From positions 1 through 31,460 of the forward strand of contig JAWQRN010000321.1 in assembly GCA_033557685.1 (NCBI GenBank): 31,460 nt of DNA, read 5' to 3'. Under the pieces are notes generated by a model. That model had not been told where the DNA came from, ran no database searches, and saw only the letters and a list, made by a program, of their open reading frames with translations. The DNA comes from Sperchopsis tessellata. Taxonomy: Eukaryota > Arthropoda > Insecta > Coleoptera > Hydrophilidae. Shown piece by piece: positions 22,295-31,460 of this stretch; position 1 is the stretch's first letter, and each line of letters starts with the position of its first letter. Made by a program: the position numbers and the translations under genes.

Positions 22295-22297
<3 letters not shown>
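19295..22297. other. Very AT-rich spacer
   Basis: Three kilobases without a supported gene, among the most AT-rich of the window. Frames at 20882-21064, 21181-21405 and 21695-21913 have no motifs. A perfect hairpin with 10-bp arms (GATTACATAA at 22049-22058, TTATGTAATC at 22063-22072) is the only clear structure. Confidence 0.4.

Positions 22298-22326
<29 letters not shown>
22298..22326. repeat. (TA)n microsatellite
   Basis: About 29 bp of TA repeat. Confidence 0.95.
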
Positions 22327-22354
22327 AGTATAAATTTAAATTTTCTAATTGTCC

Positions 22355-22460
22355 TTGATTGGGCACTATCCCTACACTTACGTGCAACAATAGTTTCGGG
22401 ATCGAATCCCTTCTCCAAGCTGTCAGCTCCTGTAGGTGGCTGATAGGATACTGGAGCCAT
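22355..22460 (+). repeat. Possible tRNA-derived SINE fragment (box-B-like)
   Basis: GGGATCGAATCCC (22399-22411) is one base away from the pol III box B consensus and is preceded by tRNA-like CTTACGTGCAACAATAG. The 100-bp stretch is less AT-rich than its surroundings. There is only one copy in the window and no convincing box A, so this is weak. Confidence 0.3.
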
Positions 22461-22889
22461 TTAACTACAAAATATTTGTAATACGTAGCTAGATATTAAA
22501 CTATTCATAGAGGAAAGTTGCCTACATCAAACTACGCAAGAGGTTTTTGTTATATTTTTATCAGCATTAATTTGTACAAAAATTGTAAAGCCTGGTTTAT
22601 CAAAATCGTACTTACTTTAAAAGATATAAGTTTAGGAATGAAAATAATATAAAATTCTTTTTCAGAACATGAATTTTGTATTATTAATAATGAAACAACT
22701 TTACAATATAAAATAAAAATAACTACATCCATAATATCAAAAATAATAAGTAATTTTCTAGAGTACACTTAAAATTAATATATTTTTATTATTAACATAC
22801 AGAAAAAAGAAATTAAATATACAATAATTAATAGGTAGCACATAAATTACATGTATATTTAATATTCCTCCGCAATTTTTATGTACTCT
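22461..22889. other. AT-rich spacer
   Basis: AT-rich DNA with no supported gene. Part of it may be the 3' untranslated end of the pogo-like element read on the minus strand. Confidence 0.35.
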
Positions 22890-24330
22890 TAGTTTAAAAT
22901 TTGTGCGCTGAGTCATGTTTTCTAAACGTGTTTCTTTACAGAGGAAGCAAAACAAGTCTTCTTCACTAATAATACTAAACAATACCAGCTGATGCGGTTC
23001 TTGTTGACGTCGCTTTAAGAATAATTTTATTCGAATTACTGATTCAGAATTTTGAAGATCCTTTTTGAAGTAGCTACAAGTCATTACAATGTCTTAATTT
23101 TGTCATTACTTGCTTTTCTTAAAGAGCTGCAACCAAATTCTTATAAAGGTTACTGGTATGCACTGATGCTTGTTGTGCTGTTCTTTCTCTTTCTTACTAG
23201 ATGTATTAGGTGTTGGTATGGGTAATATTTCCGTAAGGAACTTTTAAACAGGAACTACTTTGAACACTCCAATTAAACTCCTCTTCTGTGTTATTATTTG
23301 TTCATCCTCTCATTAAGCTTATCTTTAGAATTCAAATCAATTTCTTGAGAAACAGTTTATATTAGTCCATTTTCATTATATCTTAAAAATCTGCATCATT
23401 AAAAACAAATCGATTAACTGGTCATCATCCACTGCCGTAAAAGCATTCACTGCATTTCCAACAGATGAAGCTTTATAATACGCTCTCGTTATTAAAGCAG
23501 CTATAACATGTTGAGTAATATATTGATCTGCATACATGTCATCCACTGGTCAAACGCTTGTTCATAAAATATTTGCATTAGACCAAAAATACCTCAGTAT
23601 CAGTATCAGTTGTATATCCTGGTTATTGTTAAAGAATTACACTATTAGCTCGTGCCAATTCTTATGTTTCCAAATTCTTAGTAAGGATGGTGTGGCCGAC
23701 GAGCAATAAACTAACTTTTTTACTCACTTCTGATTTTATAAAATCAATTAAATGTTCTAGTCATTTTAAACAAAATCACTGGCTATAAATTCAACTTCAA
23801 TTAAGCTACCGTCTTCTTTTAAAAATTAACATGGATGAAACAAATATTCCCGCTTCACTGGCACAGCCACTTACCGCCCTACCGGTTCTTTTTTCCCTTT
23901 TTTCTTCAACTATTTTCGAACATTTGTTTGCAAACAGAAGAAAATCTACCTCATCTACATTTTGTTAACATCTGTTAGATTTGTTTCAACTTTAACCGCT
24001 AAGATGTTAAGACAAATACAGACTGCTTCTCTCTTGAACCCCTTAGTTCCTGCAATATAATTTTCAGGTTGTCTAACAGAAAGATTCGGATATCTTTGCA
24101 TAAAAGAATAACACTATTTTTTACCCACCAGTTTGGTGTTGCGATTAAATTTGCGAGGAATAATAATCGTCTCACATATATTATATTATGATGATAATTC
24201 TAGATTAAGAATATGGTGAGTAAGGTAATTTTTATAAGACTGTATTATTTGTGTTTCTTACAAAGGCCTTTTTATTGGTTTTGGTATTGTAAATCGCCTA
24301 TAACATTCATTGAATCCAAATGTTTTATTC
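22890..24330 (-). pseudogene. pogo/Tigger-type (HTH_psq + DDE_1) transposase pseudogene
   Basis: Read on the minus strand with frame changes, the order is that of pogo-superfamily (jerky/Tigger-like) transposases. An N-terminal psq-type helix-turn-helix end FTIPKPIKRP lies near 24295. The second DNA-binding domain has NWWVKN with RYPNLSVRQPENYIAGTKGF (24135-24030). The catalytic region follows, with SGCASEAGIFVSSMLIFKR near 23850. LLLVGHTILTKNLE lies at 23710-23670; the family has LLLDGH there, so the catalytic Asp is replaced by Val. The conserved tail YITQHVIAALITRAYYKASS then VGNAVNAF sits at 23525-23440. A C-terminal cysteine pair, CFLCKETRLENMTQRT, is at 22965-22910. Many stops and frame changes make it dead. 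Host genes such as jerky and CENP-B share this fold, but copy decay argues for a transposon. Confidence 0.75.
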
Positions 24331-26900
24331 CAGTTTACCTCTATGCCCTTCTCAATTTGTTCCTGACTTCACTGACCATATGTACTTTTTCTATACTATA
24401 AAAAAAGTCATTTAAAGTTGCTTCAATTTTAGTAGAAATTTAAGTGCGATGTCCTAACTCGTACCAGTATGATTATAGAAACTATATAGTGGTACGATTT
24501 TAGAAACTTACCATAACCTTGACAGTAGCTACAAAATATACATCTTATAAATATAAACAAAGAATACAATAACATTAGTATAAAACAATATAGGAATGTA
24601 GAGAGAAATTTAACATTTAACAATTAATATAAGCTAAATAAATTTGTTAAACATTTACATCAAACTCACCTGATTTTTGTATGCTTCAGTAGCTCGCACA
24701 AACAACCATGTTTTACTTCAATGTTTTGCCTATATTACCATCTTATCATTTAATTCATATCTTTGCCTCTAGAAACCGCTCACATTGAGCGACTAAATAT
24801 AAAGTTATCAGGTACGTTTTTGGTGCCTAATACGCATCCGACAAATATCCACTACTTAATAAAATAAATAATCTAAATTACGAAACAGAAATGAGTTTAT
24901 ATGATTAGGAGTTTATAATAAATAAGCAAATAAATCTCATTTTAAAAATGATTCTTGATTGGGTATTAGTTCGAGCTGTTTTTATATCTGCTGGTAGATA
25001 ACTACTACTTTAACAGTATCTTTTACTTCTGTATATATAGTTACACGGTCACAGTAGATATCTTTAGGTTTTTTCCGGAGATAATATCTTCTAAGTTACT
25101 TTTTAGGTTTAAACAAATTAGTGGTTGTTTATGTTTATACTTACGAAAAAACCTGTTAGATATAATAATGTATTTATGTTATTTTTCTATCAAACAGAAA
25201 TTATTGACATAGTAACAAACATTACCAATATTTGTTTGTTTATTTATCAATATTAGACATGCCATAATGTATAATACACATATGTTGGAATTTATTAATC
25301 GCACTAGTAGCCGGTCACATTTACATGTGTGTTTTCAGAAAGTTACTTAAAAATATAGTATTTGAAGGAGAAGTAGTAAGTAAAAACATAAGCTATGTAT
25401 TGATATCATTATAAGCAGGAATCCCCCTAGAACTTTATAAAAATGTTTTTATAAAGCTCTATTATAATTTTTAATATGTAATGGCATAGAAATCTTAATA
25501 AAATTTTATGAATAGTCTCTTTTCCACGTAAAATTTTTTTATAGAAAAATATGTTTTATTACTGATAGTATTGTCAGGGATTCACCCAACAGCAACAGAT
25601 TCTTTATAGATAGTTCCGATTTGAGGAATATTATACACACATTGATAAGGATAAGACAGATAATAGACACTTTAGGTGGGTGCAACGCCACTGTAAGTGG
25701 GGGCGGCGGAAATCACGAAAGGGATAAAGGGATGTAGTGTCGGTATTGATTCCAAGTCAGCAGGGCGGGGCCTGGAAAGGAAATACTCACAGGCAACTGC
25801 AAAATGTCATGAGCCAGCTTCAGTATAGCATCGAGACAGAGTAATTTACCAGTAAATTTACATGAATTACTTACACACTTACATCCCTACTATATATACC
25901 AACAAGCATTCGAATAGTTCAAGCGATTCCTCGCAAAAAATTATAAGAACGTAAGATTTAATACTTTTAGGTATTACTTGAAATTAAATGTGCCTCTAAA
26001 GGATAATTTAACTTTAATAAATGGGGCACTGTTTTGATTAGAAACAATAAAACATACGCCTGCAAAGTTGCAAGTAGTGGAAATAAGAGCGTTGTACTCT
26101 ATCCGCTTAATGTCTGTTTAAAATTGTGCAATATCTATAACCAAACTGACGAAGATAATGCAATGTAAACAATTTAATGAAGCTGCTAACTTATTTTAAT
26201 TTCATTTATACATTTTATGATTCAAGAAAATACAAATATACCTACATAGAATCTTTAAGAAGACCATTTTGCTTGAAAACTGCATTGTGTGCGGCTGGTT
26301 ATCAAAACATAAGTTTGTTTTATTTGATTCCTTAAGTTACTTAGATGTAGATATATGCGTCAAATAAAGTTTCTTATGGTTCGCCATTCTTACATAGTCA
26401 AAAAGTTATGCTGCAAAAATGTAATTATATTAAATAACTTATTTCACCCTTTCGAATTAAAGGTTCGACCCAGTCTGTAATATATCCTAGGCGTCGACGA
26501 TTTAACAGTATATATCTCAAACATTAAGTTTAATAGACAGGCAACACATTCTAAAAGTCGCCTTCTATATCTGAAGCTCTCATAATTGTACAGGAAGATT
26601 GTTATACTGAGCTATGGTGAAATATATTTATATATTTTGAATTGTCTGGTTCATAGAAACACAACTCGTGTGGGTTTAATGTTTATAGATGTTTCCATCT
26701 TCAGCACCCTACCAGAAAATTTTCGAATGGCGAAGATTTTAAACAAAATGACCAAGTCAATGTATACCGAGATCTACACAAGTGTCCACTTACTACCATT
26801 ACTTCCAGCACTAAAATATTTTTAACTTCATCGAGTTAAAATAGTAAATCGTTAGAAATGTCAAAATAAATATAATTGGCTGTATTCACGTTTTTATAAT
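24331..26900. other. AT-rich spacer with a GC-richer island
   Basis: No gene is supported. 25665-25850 is distinctly GC-richer (GTGGGGGCGGCGGAAATC, GCAGGGCGGGGCCTGG) than everything around it and may be a piece of an unrecognised repeat. A perfect hairpin CTTTATAAAAA-TG-TTTTTATAAAG is at 25433-25456. The frames at 24213-24401, 24429-24623 and 26586-26825 show no motif. Confidence 0.4.
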
Positions 26901-26901
26901 T

Positions 26902-26924
26902 ACCTAATGGGTCGAAACCGGTCG
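26902..26924 (+). repeat. Hairpin plus CGAAACCGGTCG module, copy 1
   Basis: A 3-bp stem with 5-nt loop (ACC-TAATG-GGT, 26902-26912) is followed directly by CGAAACCGGTCG (26913-26924). The same 12-mer, again just after a hairpin with a 5-nt loop, occurs at 30328-30339, and the downstream 30 bp are also alike. Such stem-CGAAAC modules occur in the hammerhead-ribozyme-like parts of Penelope-like retroelements. The left core of a hammerhead (CUGAUGA) is not preserved here. Confidence 0.4.
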
Positions 26925-27486
26925 CTGTATATATTTAATTTGTGGAAATATATCATCATTTTTTTCTTTAATTATACACAAGACAGCAAATTTCCTATCT
27001 AACAGTAAAAAATAGAATATTCACAATTAATATGATCATTCAAATACATTTTTTTCATACCTTAACGAATTCCCTATGTTGGTGTTCATTAGTATAATAT
27101 TGCATATATTCTCAGGGTCACTTTCACCCATACGTATGACTTGTTGAACATTCTAGTATACAATAAGGATACCTTTGTTGGTACCATTTTAGATAAGAGT
27201 ATCAGAACACGAAGTTTGTATTAAATGTAAAGAAAATTATCAAATTTTGCAGTACTCATTAATTTTGGGAATCATACTTTTGACTCTTTCATTCCCATAA
27301 CAAATGTCAGAAACTGAACATTGTTCGTTCAATCCAGGTATGAATTTTAATAATAAGATTAATTGTTTATACTAATACGGTCCTTCTTCTTTTTTTTTCT
27401 TATCTTTTGTTCTGATTTACTCTACAGTATTTTGTATGAACTGGTGTTTTCATATTAATAACGATTTGCTAGTTTCACTCATTGAA

Positions 27487-27489
<3 letters not shown>
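26925..27489. other. AT-rich spacer
   Basis: AT-rich DNA with no supported gene. Confidence 0.4.

Positions 27490-27548
<59 letters not shown>
27490..27548. repeat. (TA)n microsatellite
   Basis: About 59 bp of uninterrupted TA repeat. It creates two artificial Ile-Tyr repeat frames, one on each strand. Confidence 0.97.
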
Positions 27549-27550
<2 letters not shown>

Positions 27551-30303
27551 CCATATGTATTATCTTTGTAATATTATTTACATTGTTCTCATTAGTATAT
27601 TTACTTCTAGAGTGCTGGAGATTCACTAAAATAACGATAGTGCCACACATGTTATATGTAAATGTACCAGACATGTACTAAATATACAAATGAATGTAAA
27701 TACTCTTCGAAGATATCTCGCTACATCAAACCTATGCTTCCTCTTAAATGCGACTTCTACTGACTTATAGTCACTACGACTTCCATTTAACCACTTCCAT
27801 TTGATGAGCTCTCACTATTTTTTTCGTATTATATATCAATCATATCAGGGTATTAAAATAACTCCTATTCACACCAAATACGCCGAGGTTGTAATCTAGC
27901 TGGAATCCTGCGCTCTCTAGGTAGTATGTATGACCCAGGCCGGTTCTCAATTGGTTAAAAGAGATAAGATCCAAAATTCAAAATTATCGGAGAGGCCTAT
28001 CAAAATACTTACACAACCAACTATCGCAAAAGTTTGTTTGAATACAGTTATCCTGTGTTAAGTCATATATTTATAAAAATACTAAACAATGTCTTTATTA
28101 ACATTAAATACATCAAAAGTATCTCATAAATGTTCAATATTTTCTAAAATAGTAATTATTTTACATTCAATTAAGCCTAATATATAAATAGAGACAAACA
28201 TCTAATATTTACTAATAATCACCCAGGGACTTTGTATTTTTGAATTACTAATTTTGGACTGGATGACGAGGTTCTGTTTACGTTTGTTAGATACTGTAAC
28301 CCAAGGGAATTTAGGCAGTGGTGCACATTAAAACTCATCTTGCGTCAACATCTTTGGCCTATCTTCTGAAGGAGTTAAGTTAAGGTTTTCTTTTTAACAA
28401 GAAAATTAAAGCATTTGTATTTGTATATGTTATGGTTTATGGTACCGCTGACTAGAGCTTTAAGGAATTACAAGTATTGATGAAATAATTTGTAAATTTG
28501 AAGGCTAACAAAAAAAATAACAAACTAGCTGGCTTTAAACATACAAAATACAAGTAAAAAAATTCGCAACAGCTGATGAATGTAAAACGAAACTGTGATT
28601 TGGCTAGTATGATCTGAGGAAACTTTGAATAAATATAAATTAGTTCTTTGTAATAATTTTAACTGTGGAGAATATTTCACATTATAAAATATATTCATCA
28701 ATCGTAATTAGTAACATAACACATTTAAGTAAATTTGAAGTTATGATTGGTTTTGTTTTTGACCAAACGATCCTGATCCTCTCTTACAGTATGTTTTTTG
28801 AAGCAGGAAATACACTGTCAATTAGCCAGTATATTGCACTTTATTATGGAGACCAGTAGGTATTTCTATAAAGATAGCAATAGATATCTAACAGAACTTC
28901 TAATTATTACCACTGATCTAAAATAAGTATGACAGAATGTCATAGTAAAAGAGCAAGAGTACGGTTGGCATGTTTTGTTGATATTTTATTTCTTAGAATA
29001 CAGATTAACAAGAAGGTTATTTATGTTTGCGAGGATTTGTCCAAATGAAAGTATTTTATTTTATAGCAATCGGAATGACAACGCGAATATTTACTCGGAA
29101 GAAATAATACAAAATATGTCTCACCCATGTTTTCATATAATGTTTTCGGACCTTCTCTTCGATTTTATTTTGATAATCAAATCAATTAATTAGTCTTTGA
29201 AGTGTTATAGACATCTACAGACACACGAAATATATTATACATTGCATATGGCAAATTTAAATAAATAAGACTTATAAATAAATAAATAAAAAATGTAATA
29301 CAACACATAATGACAAACCAGCAAGAAGAAAAATTAGATATATAGAATGGTTGTCCCATAATTACATGTTCATATATTAATGGTAAATCATACATCAGTA
29401 AGACATATAAATAAGTAAATAATAAATGCAACCAGCAAGGTAAAAATATAAATAGTAAAATTAAAATAAATATATGAAAATGAAAAAGTTCGTAAGAGGA
29501 ACATTTTTATCAGGACGGTGAAAAAATAATAACGCCATGATATGAAATCCAAACAGACTAGGTACATTTTTATGTATAGAGATATAAATGTCTACAAAGT
29601 ATTTCGCACTTGTGTGATAATATGAATAATTAAAATTACTATGTATATATGTGCATATATGCATTGTGTTGACGCAAGGAAATAAATAAAATATTATTTT
29701 TTTCCAGGGGCATACATTTTTTGTAGCCTAGTTTATTTTAATTTAATTTAATAATGTTACTCATTTCCAACTGTTCCTCAGCATTAATAAAACTATTGAT
29801 TAAACAGTATTTACAAGTTTATTATATACGATTAAATTTAAGCTATGTACAAAAATAATTAACTTTATAATAAGGATTATATTATGTTTATGAGTCAATT
29901 CAAAAGTCAAAATTTCTACTGTCAATGAAACAAACTGTTTATACATAACCTAACTTTATATTCTAACTTTGACGTATTCATTGCCACCGCATGGGTATTA
30001 TCTTACTATACATTTCATCGCAAATTAGGTGTAGTATGTATACTGACCATTTTGGCACACACATTGAGTTGAAACTATTCAATGAATGAGTGTATGAGCT
30101 CATATTTAATAAAAACGTCTGTGGGAGATTATTATGGAATGGAATTGTACATTAAAATATATATGCTTTTATATTGTGTTTATCTCTTGCACAATTTTGT
30201 GTAGTAGTAATTTAGTTAATTGGTAGGTAATCAATAAGCAACGCAACATCTGTTTTGACTCGATTCATTTTCTCTTTTTTTCATTACTGTATTGTCTTGA
30301 TTA
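27549..30303. other. AT-rich spacer with an imperfect direct duplication
   Basis: No gene is supported in 2.7 kb. 29267-29342 and 29399-29457 are imperfect direct copies (AGACTTATAAATAAATAAATA against AGACATATAAATAAGTAAATA-like, then ACCAGCAAG followed by A-rich sequence). 27880-27960 is mildly GC-richer. Frames at 28665-28859, 28975-29193, 29186-29431 and 29461-29664 have AT-rich composition and no motif. Confidence 0.4.
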
Positions 30304-30340
30304 ACTGAAGATGAGGCGCGATGCCTCGAAACCGGTCGAC
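30304..30340 (+). repeat. Hairpin plus CGAAACCGGTCG module, copy 2 (hammerhead-like)
   Basis: ACTGAAGATGAGGC leads into a perfect 5-bp stem GAGGC (30313-30317), loop GCGAT, GCCTC (30323-30327), then GAAACCGGTCG. The layout GATGAG-stem-CGAAAC is that of hammerhead ribozyme stem II and its flanking core, but the two bases before GATGA are not the required CU. Comparable modules are known from Penelope-like retroelements. The short downstream tract resembles that of copy 1 at 26913. Confidence 0.45.
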
Positions 30341-30449
30341 TAGATTATAATTAATTGTAGATAGATTGTTGTTTCCTTTTTCGACCCTTCCCCATTATAT
30401 GTATAATATGGAATACCGCTACTCCTCAACAACGTATTGTTACCATTAT

Positions 30450-31391
30450 TTAAAACCCAAAATTTTGTAGGCAGTTTAAAATGGCATTATTGTTATCCCA
30501 GTTTATTTTATAAATTTCTCCCCTTATCTTATTTTTAATAGTTTCAACACTCTGATTAAAATTGTTATTAACTTTGTCCTTTAAAAATCCCCACAAAAAA
30601 ATGCATCCAAAGGTGTATCGGGGTTGTTTGGTGGCAATGGAATGGGCCTGCCATTACCAATCCGCACGTCATATTGATCATTTAAATATTCCTAAACCTC
30701 AAAAACCTTATGTAGGGGCTCTCCATCATGTTGCCATATTATGTGATGAAGCTCCTCAGCAGAAAATTGTTGATCTAAAAGCTGTCCTACGTCTGGAAGA
30801 ATTATTTCTAGATATGTTTCCCGTGTTAAATTATAATAAAAAATAGGCCCTACAATTTTATTTAGGAAAATAACACACCAAAGTCTAATAGATTTTCCAC
30901 CGTACTTTTTAATTGGAACAACTATTCTTTTTTGTTAATTTTTGTTCTCCTACGAACATCTATTTTCTCTGTTAAAAATTCCTCCTGTGGAAATCGACGA
31001 TTCATCTGTATATATGATGTGTTTGAACAAGTTAAGGTTTCGCCAGTATTTGGAGCATTTACTGGCAAAATTCCAATCTTTTCCGCATTTGATCTTTTGT
31101 GAGCTCCTGAACCGGTAATCATTGTAAGACCTATGTTCATCTTTTTTAACGTTCTTTGAATTCTTGAATAACTTTTTTGAGTTTCACGTGATGCAACACA
31201 TAAACTAGTTTCAGCATTTTCTAAAACAAATTATTTACATGGGCAAACATCTTAAAAGGGCTATCCGCTATCAGAATACAGATTTTGCTCAGAGAGGCTT
31301 TGTTTTAAAATAAATGTTTAACCTAGATGCGGAAAAACTTTAAAATTAATTTTAGTTGTATTCTTTATATGAGTAAATGACTTTTAGTATC
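30450..31391 (-). pseudogene. DDE transposase pseudogene, catalytic part
   Basis: Minus-strand reading (with frame changes) gives a mariner-related insect DDE transposase. SRETQKSYSRIQRTLKK lies in the linker (31190-31140). LFKHIIYTDESSISTGGIFN follows, with the first catalytic Asp codon at 31006-31004. KSIRLWCVIFLNKIVGPIFY and NLTRETYLEIILPDVGQLL (30870-30790) lead into IIWQHDGEPLH, with Asp at 30727-30725. EYLNDQYDVRIGNGRPIPLP comes next, then NNPDTPLDAF with Asp codons at 30619-30617 and 30607-30605, and LWGFLKDKV. The C-terminal part ends near 30450. Its N-terminal helix-turn-helix is at 155-1 across the circular join. The catalytic residues are mostly still readable, but stops and frameshifts break the frame. 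No 3' CAGGGTG end was found. The open frames at 30562-30846 (+) and 30922-31140 (-) are shadows of it. Confidence 0.8.
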
Positions 31392-31460
31392 TCTCAAATT
31401 TCTATAAGTATTCAAAAATGTGTTTTCACTGGGAGCTGGGCGATTTGGGTATAATGCTAT
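31392..31460. repeat. Terminal direct repeat, right copy (69 bp)
   Basis: This is identical to 1-69; see that entry. It is the overlap left where a circular or tandem molecule was opened. Confidence 0.98.

Noticed and set aside
26463..26475. Second box-B-like motif GGTTCGACC
   Set aside because: It is short, with no box A, tail or repeat partner; likely chance.
27436..27681. Frames with long Ile-Tyr repeats on both strands
   Set aside because: They are produced by the TA microsatellite, not a protein gene.
30562..30846. 94-codon plus-strand open frame
   Set aside because: It is the antisense shadow of the DDE transposase catalytic region, which reads on the minus strand (HDGEPLH, NNPDTPLDAF).
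30922..31140. 72-codon minus-strand open frame
   Set aside because: It is in the wrong frame for most of its length; the neighbouring frame carries the transposase motif YTDESS over the same bases.
1..31460. Polydnavirus (bracovirus or ichnovirus) circle
   Set aside because: Size, AT content and circular ends would fit, and the 69-bp repeat contains AGCT, but no typical segment gene (phosphatase, ankyrin, cysteine-motif and so on) is readable, and the join lies inside a transposase rather than at a recognisable excision site. Not excluded, but unsupported.
1..31460. Phage, plasmid or CRISPR content
   Set aside because: There is no gene cluster, Shine-Dalgarno-spaced genes, spacer array or bacterial protein family; the TE classes present are metazoan.

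Overview
The window looks like nuclear DNA of an arthropod, most likely an insect. It is very AT-rich (roughly 70 percent by eye), has almost no intact coding capacity, holds long TA microsatellites, and is full of old, frameshifted copies of animal transposable elements. I see no bacterial, archaeal or phage gene organisation, no CRISPR array, no rRNA and no intact host gene. Almost all start-to-stop ORFs are short chance frames or pieces of decayed elements.

The most important structural fact is that the last 69 bases (31392-31460) are identical to the first 69 (1-69). Joining the ends gives a 31,391-bp circle (or one unit of a tandem repeat). The join falls inside a decayed DDE transposase on the minus strand. 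Its N-terminal helix-turn-helix part (155 down to 1) continues in the same frame into 31391 and below, followed by the DDE catalytic part (to about 30450). So the two ends belong together biologically and not only by string match. Whether this is a real circle (extrachromosomal circular DNA, or another excised circle), a tandem unit, or an assembly closure cannot be decided from the sequence alone.

Layout: 1-540 holds the N-terminal end and 5' terminal region of the DDE element, with a small CAGGGTG-bounded inverted-repeat unit. 781-1040 is a tRNA-type SINE; a second, inverted copy lies at 8145-8440. 2130-3720 is a decayed copy of an uncharacterised protein family that is multicopy in arthropods. 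4740-5214 is a hAT/ZMYM-type TTF zinc-finger fragment. 9640-10550 is a non-LTR (RTE-like) endonuclease remnant. 11525-11586 is TA repeat, followed by an unrecognised 102-codon frame. 12385-12774 is a large foldback (long inverted repeat) element with internal subrepeats. 14050-14830 is a Tc1-like transposase remnant. 16380-18776 is an RTE-like retrotransposon with its endonuclease region deleted and a recognisable reverse transcriptase. 19212-19294 is a tRNA-Leu(CAG)-like remnant. 22890-24330 (minus) is a pogo/Tigger-type transposase remnant. 26902-26924 and 30304-30340 are two related hairpin plus CGAAACCGGTCG modules resembling the hammerhead-like motifs of Penelope-like elements. 30450-31460 is the catalytic part of the DDE element.

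None of these copies looks able to act: each transposase or polymerase has stops, frame changes, deletions or lost catalytic residues. The window reads as a heterochromatin-like graveyard of several TE classes, and its possible circular form is the feature most worth testing.
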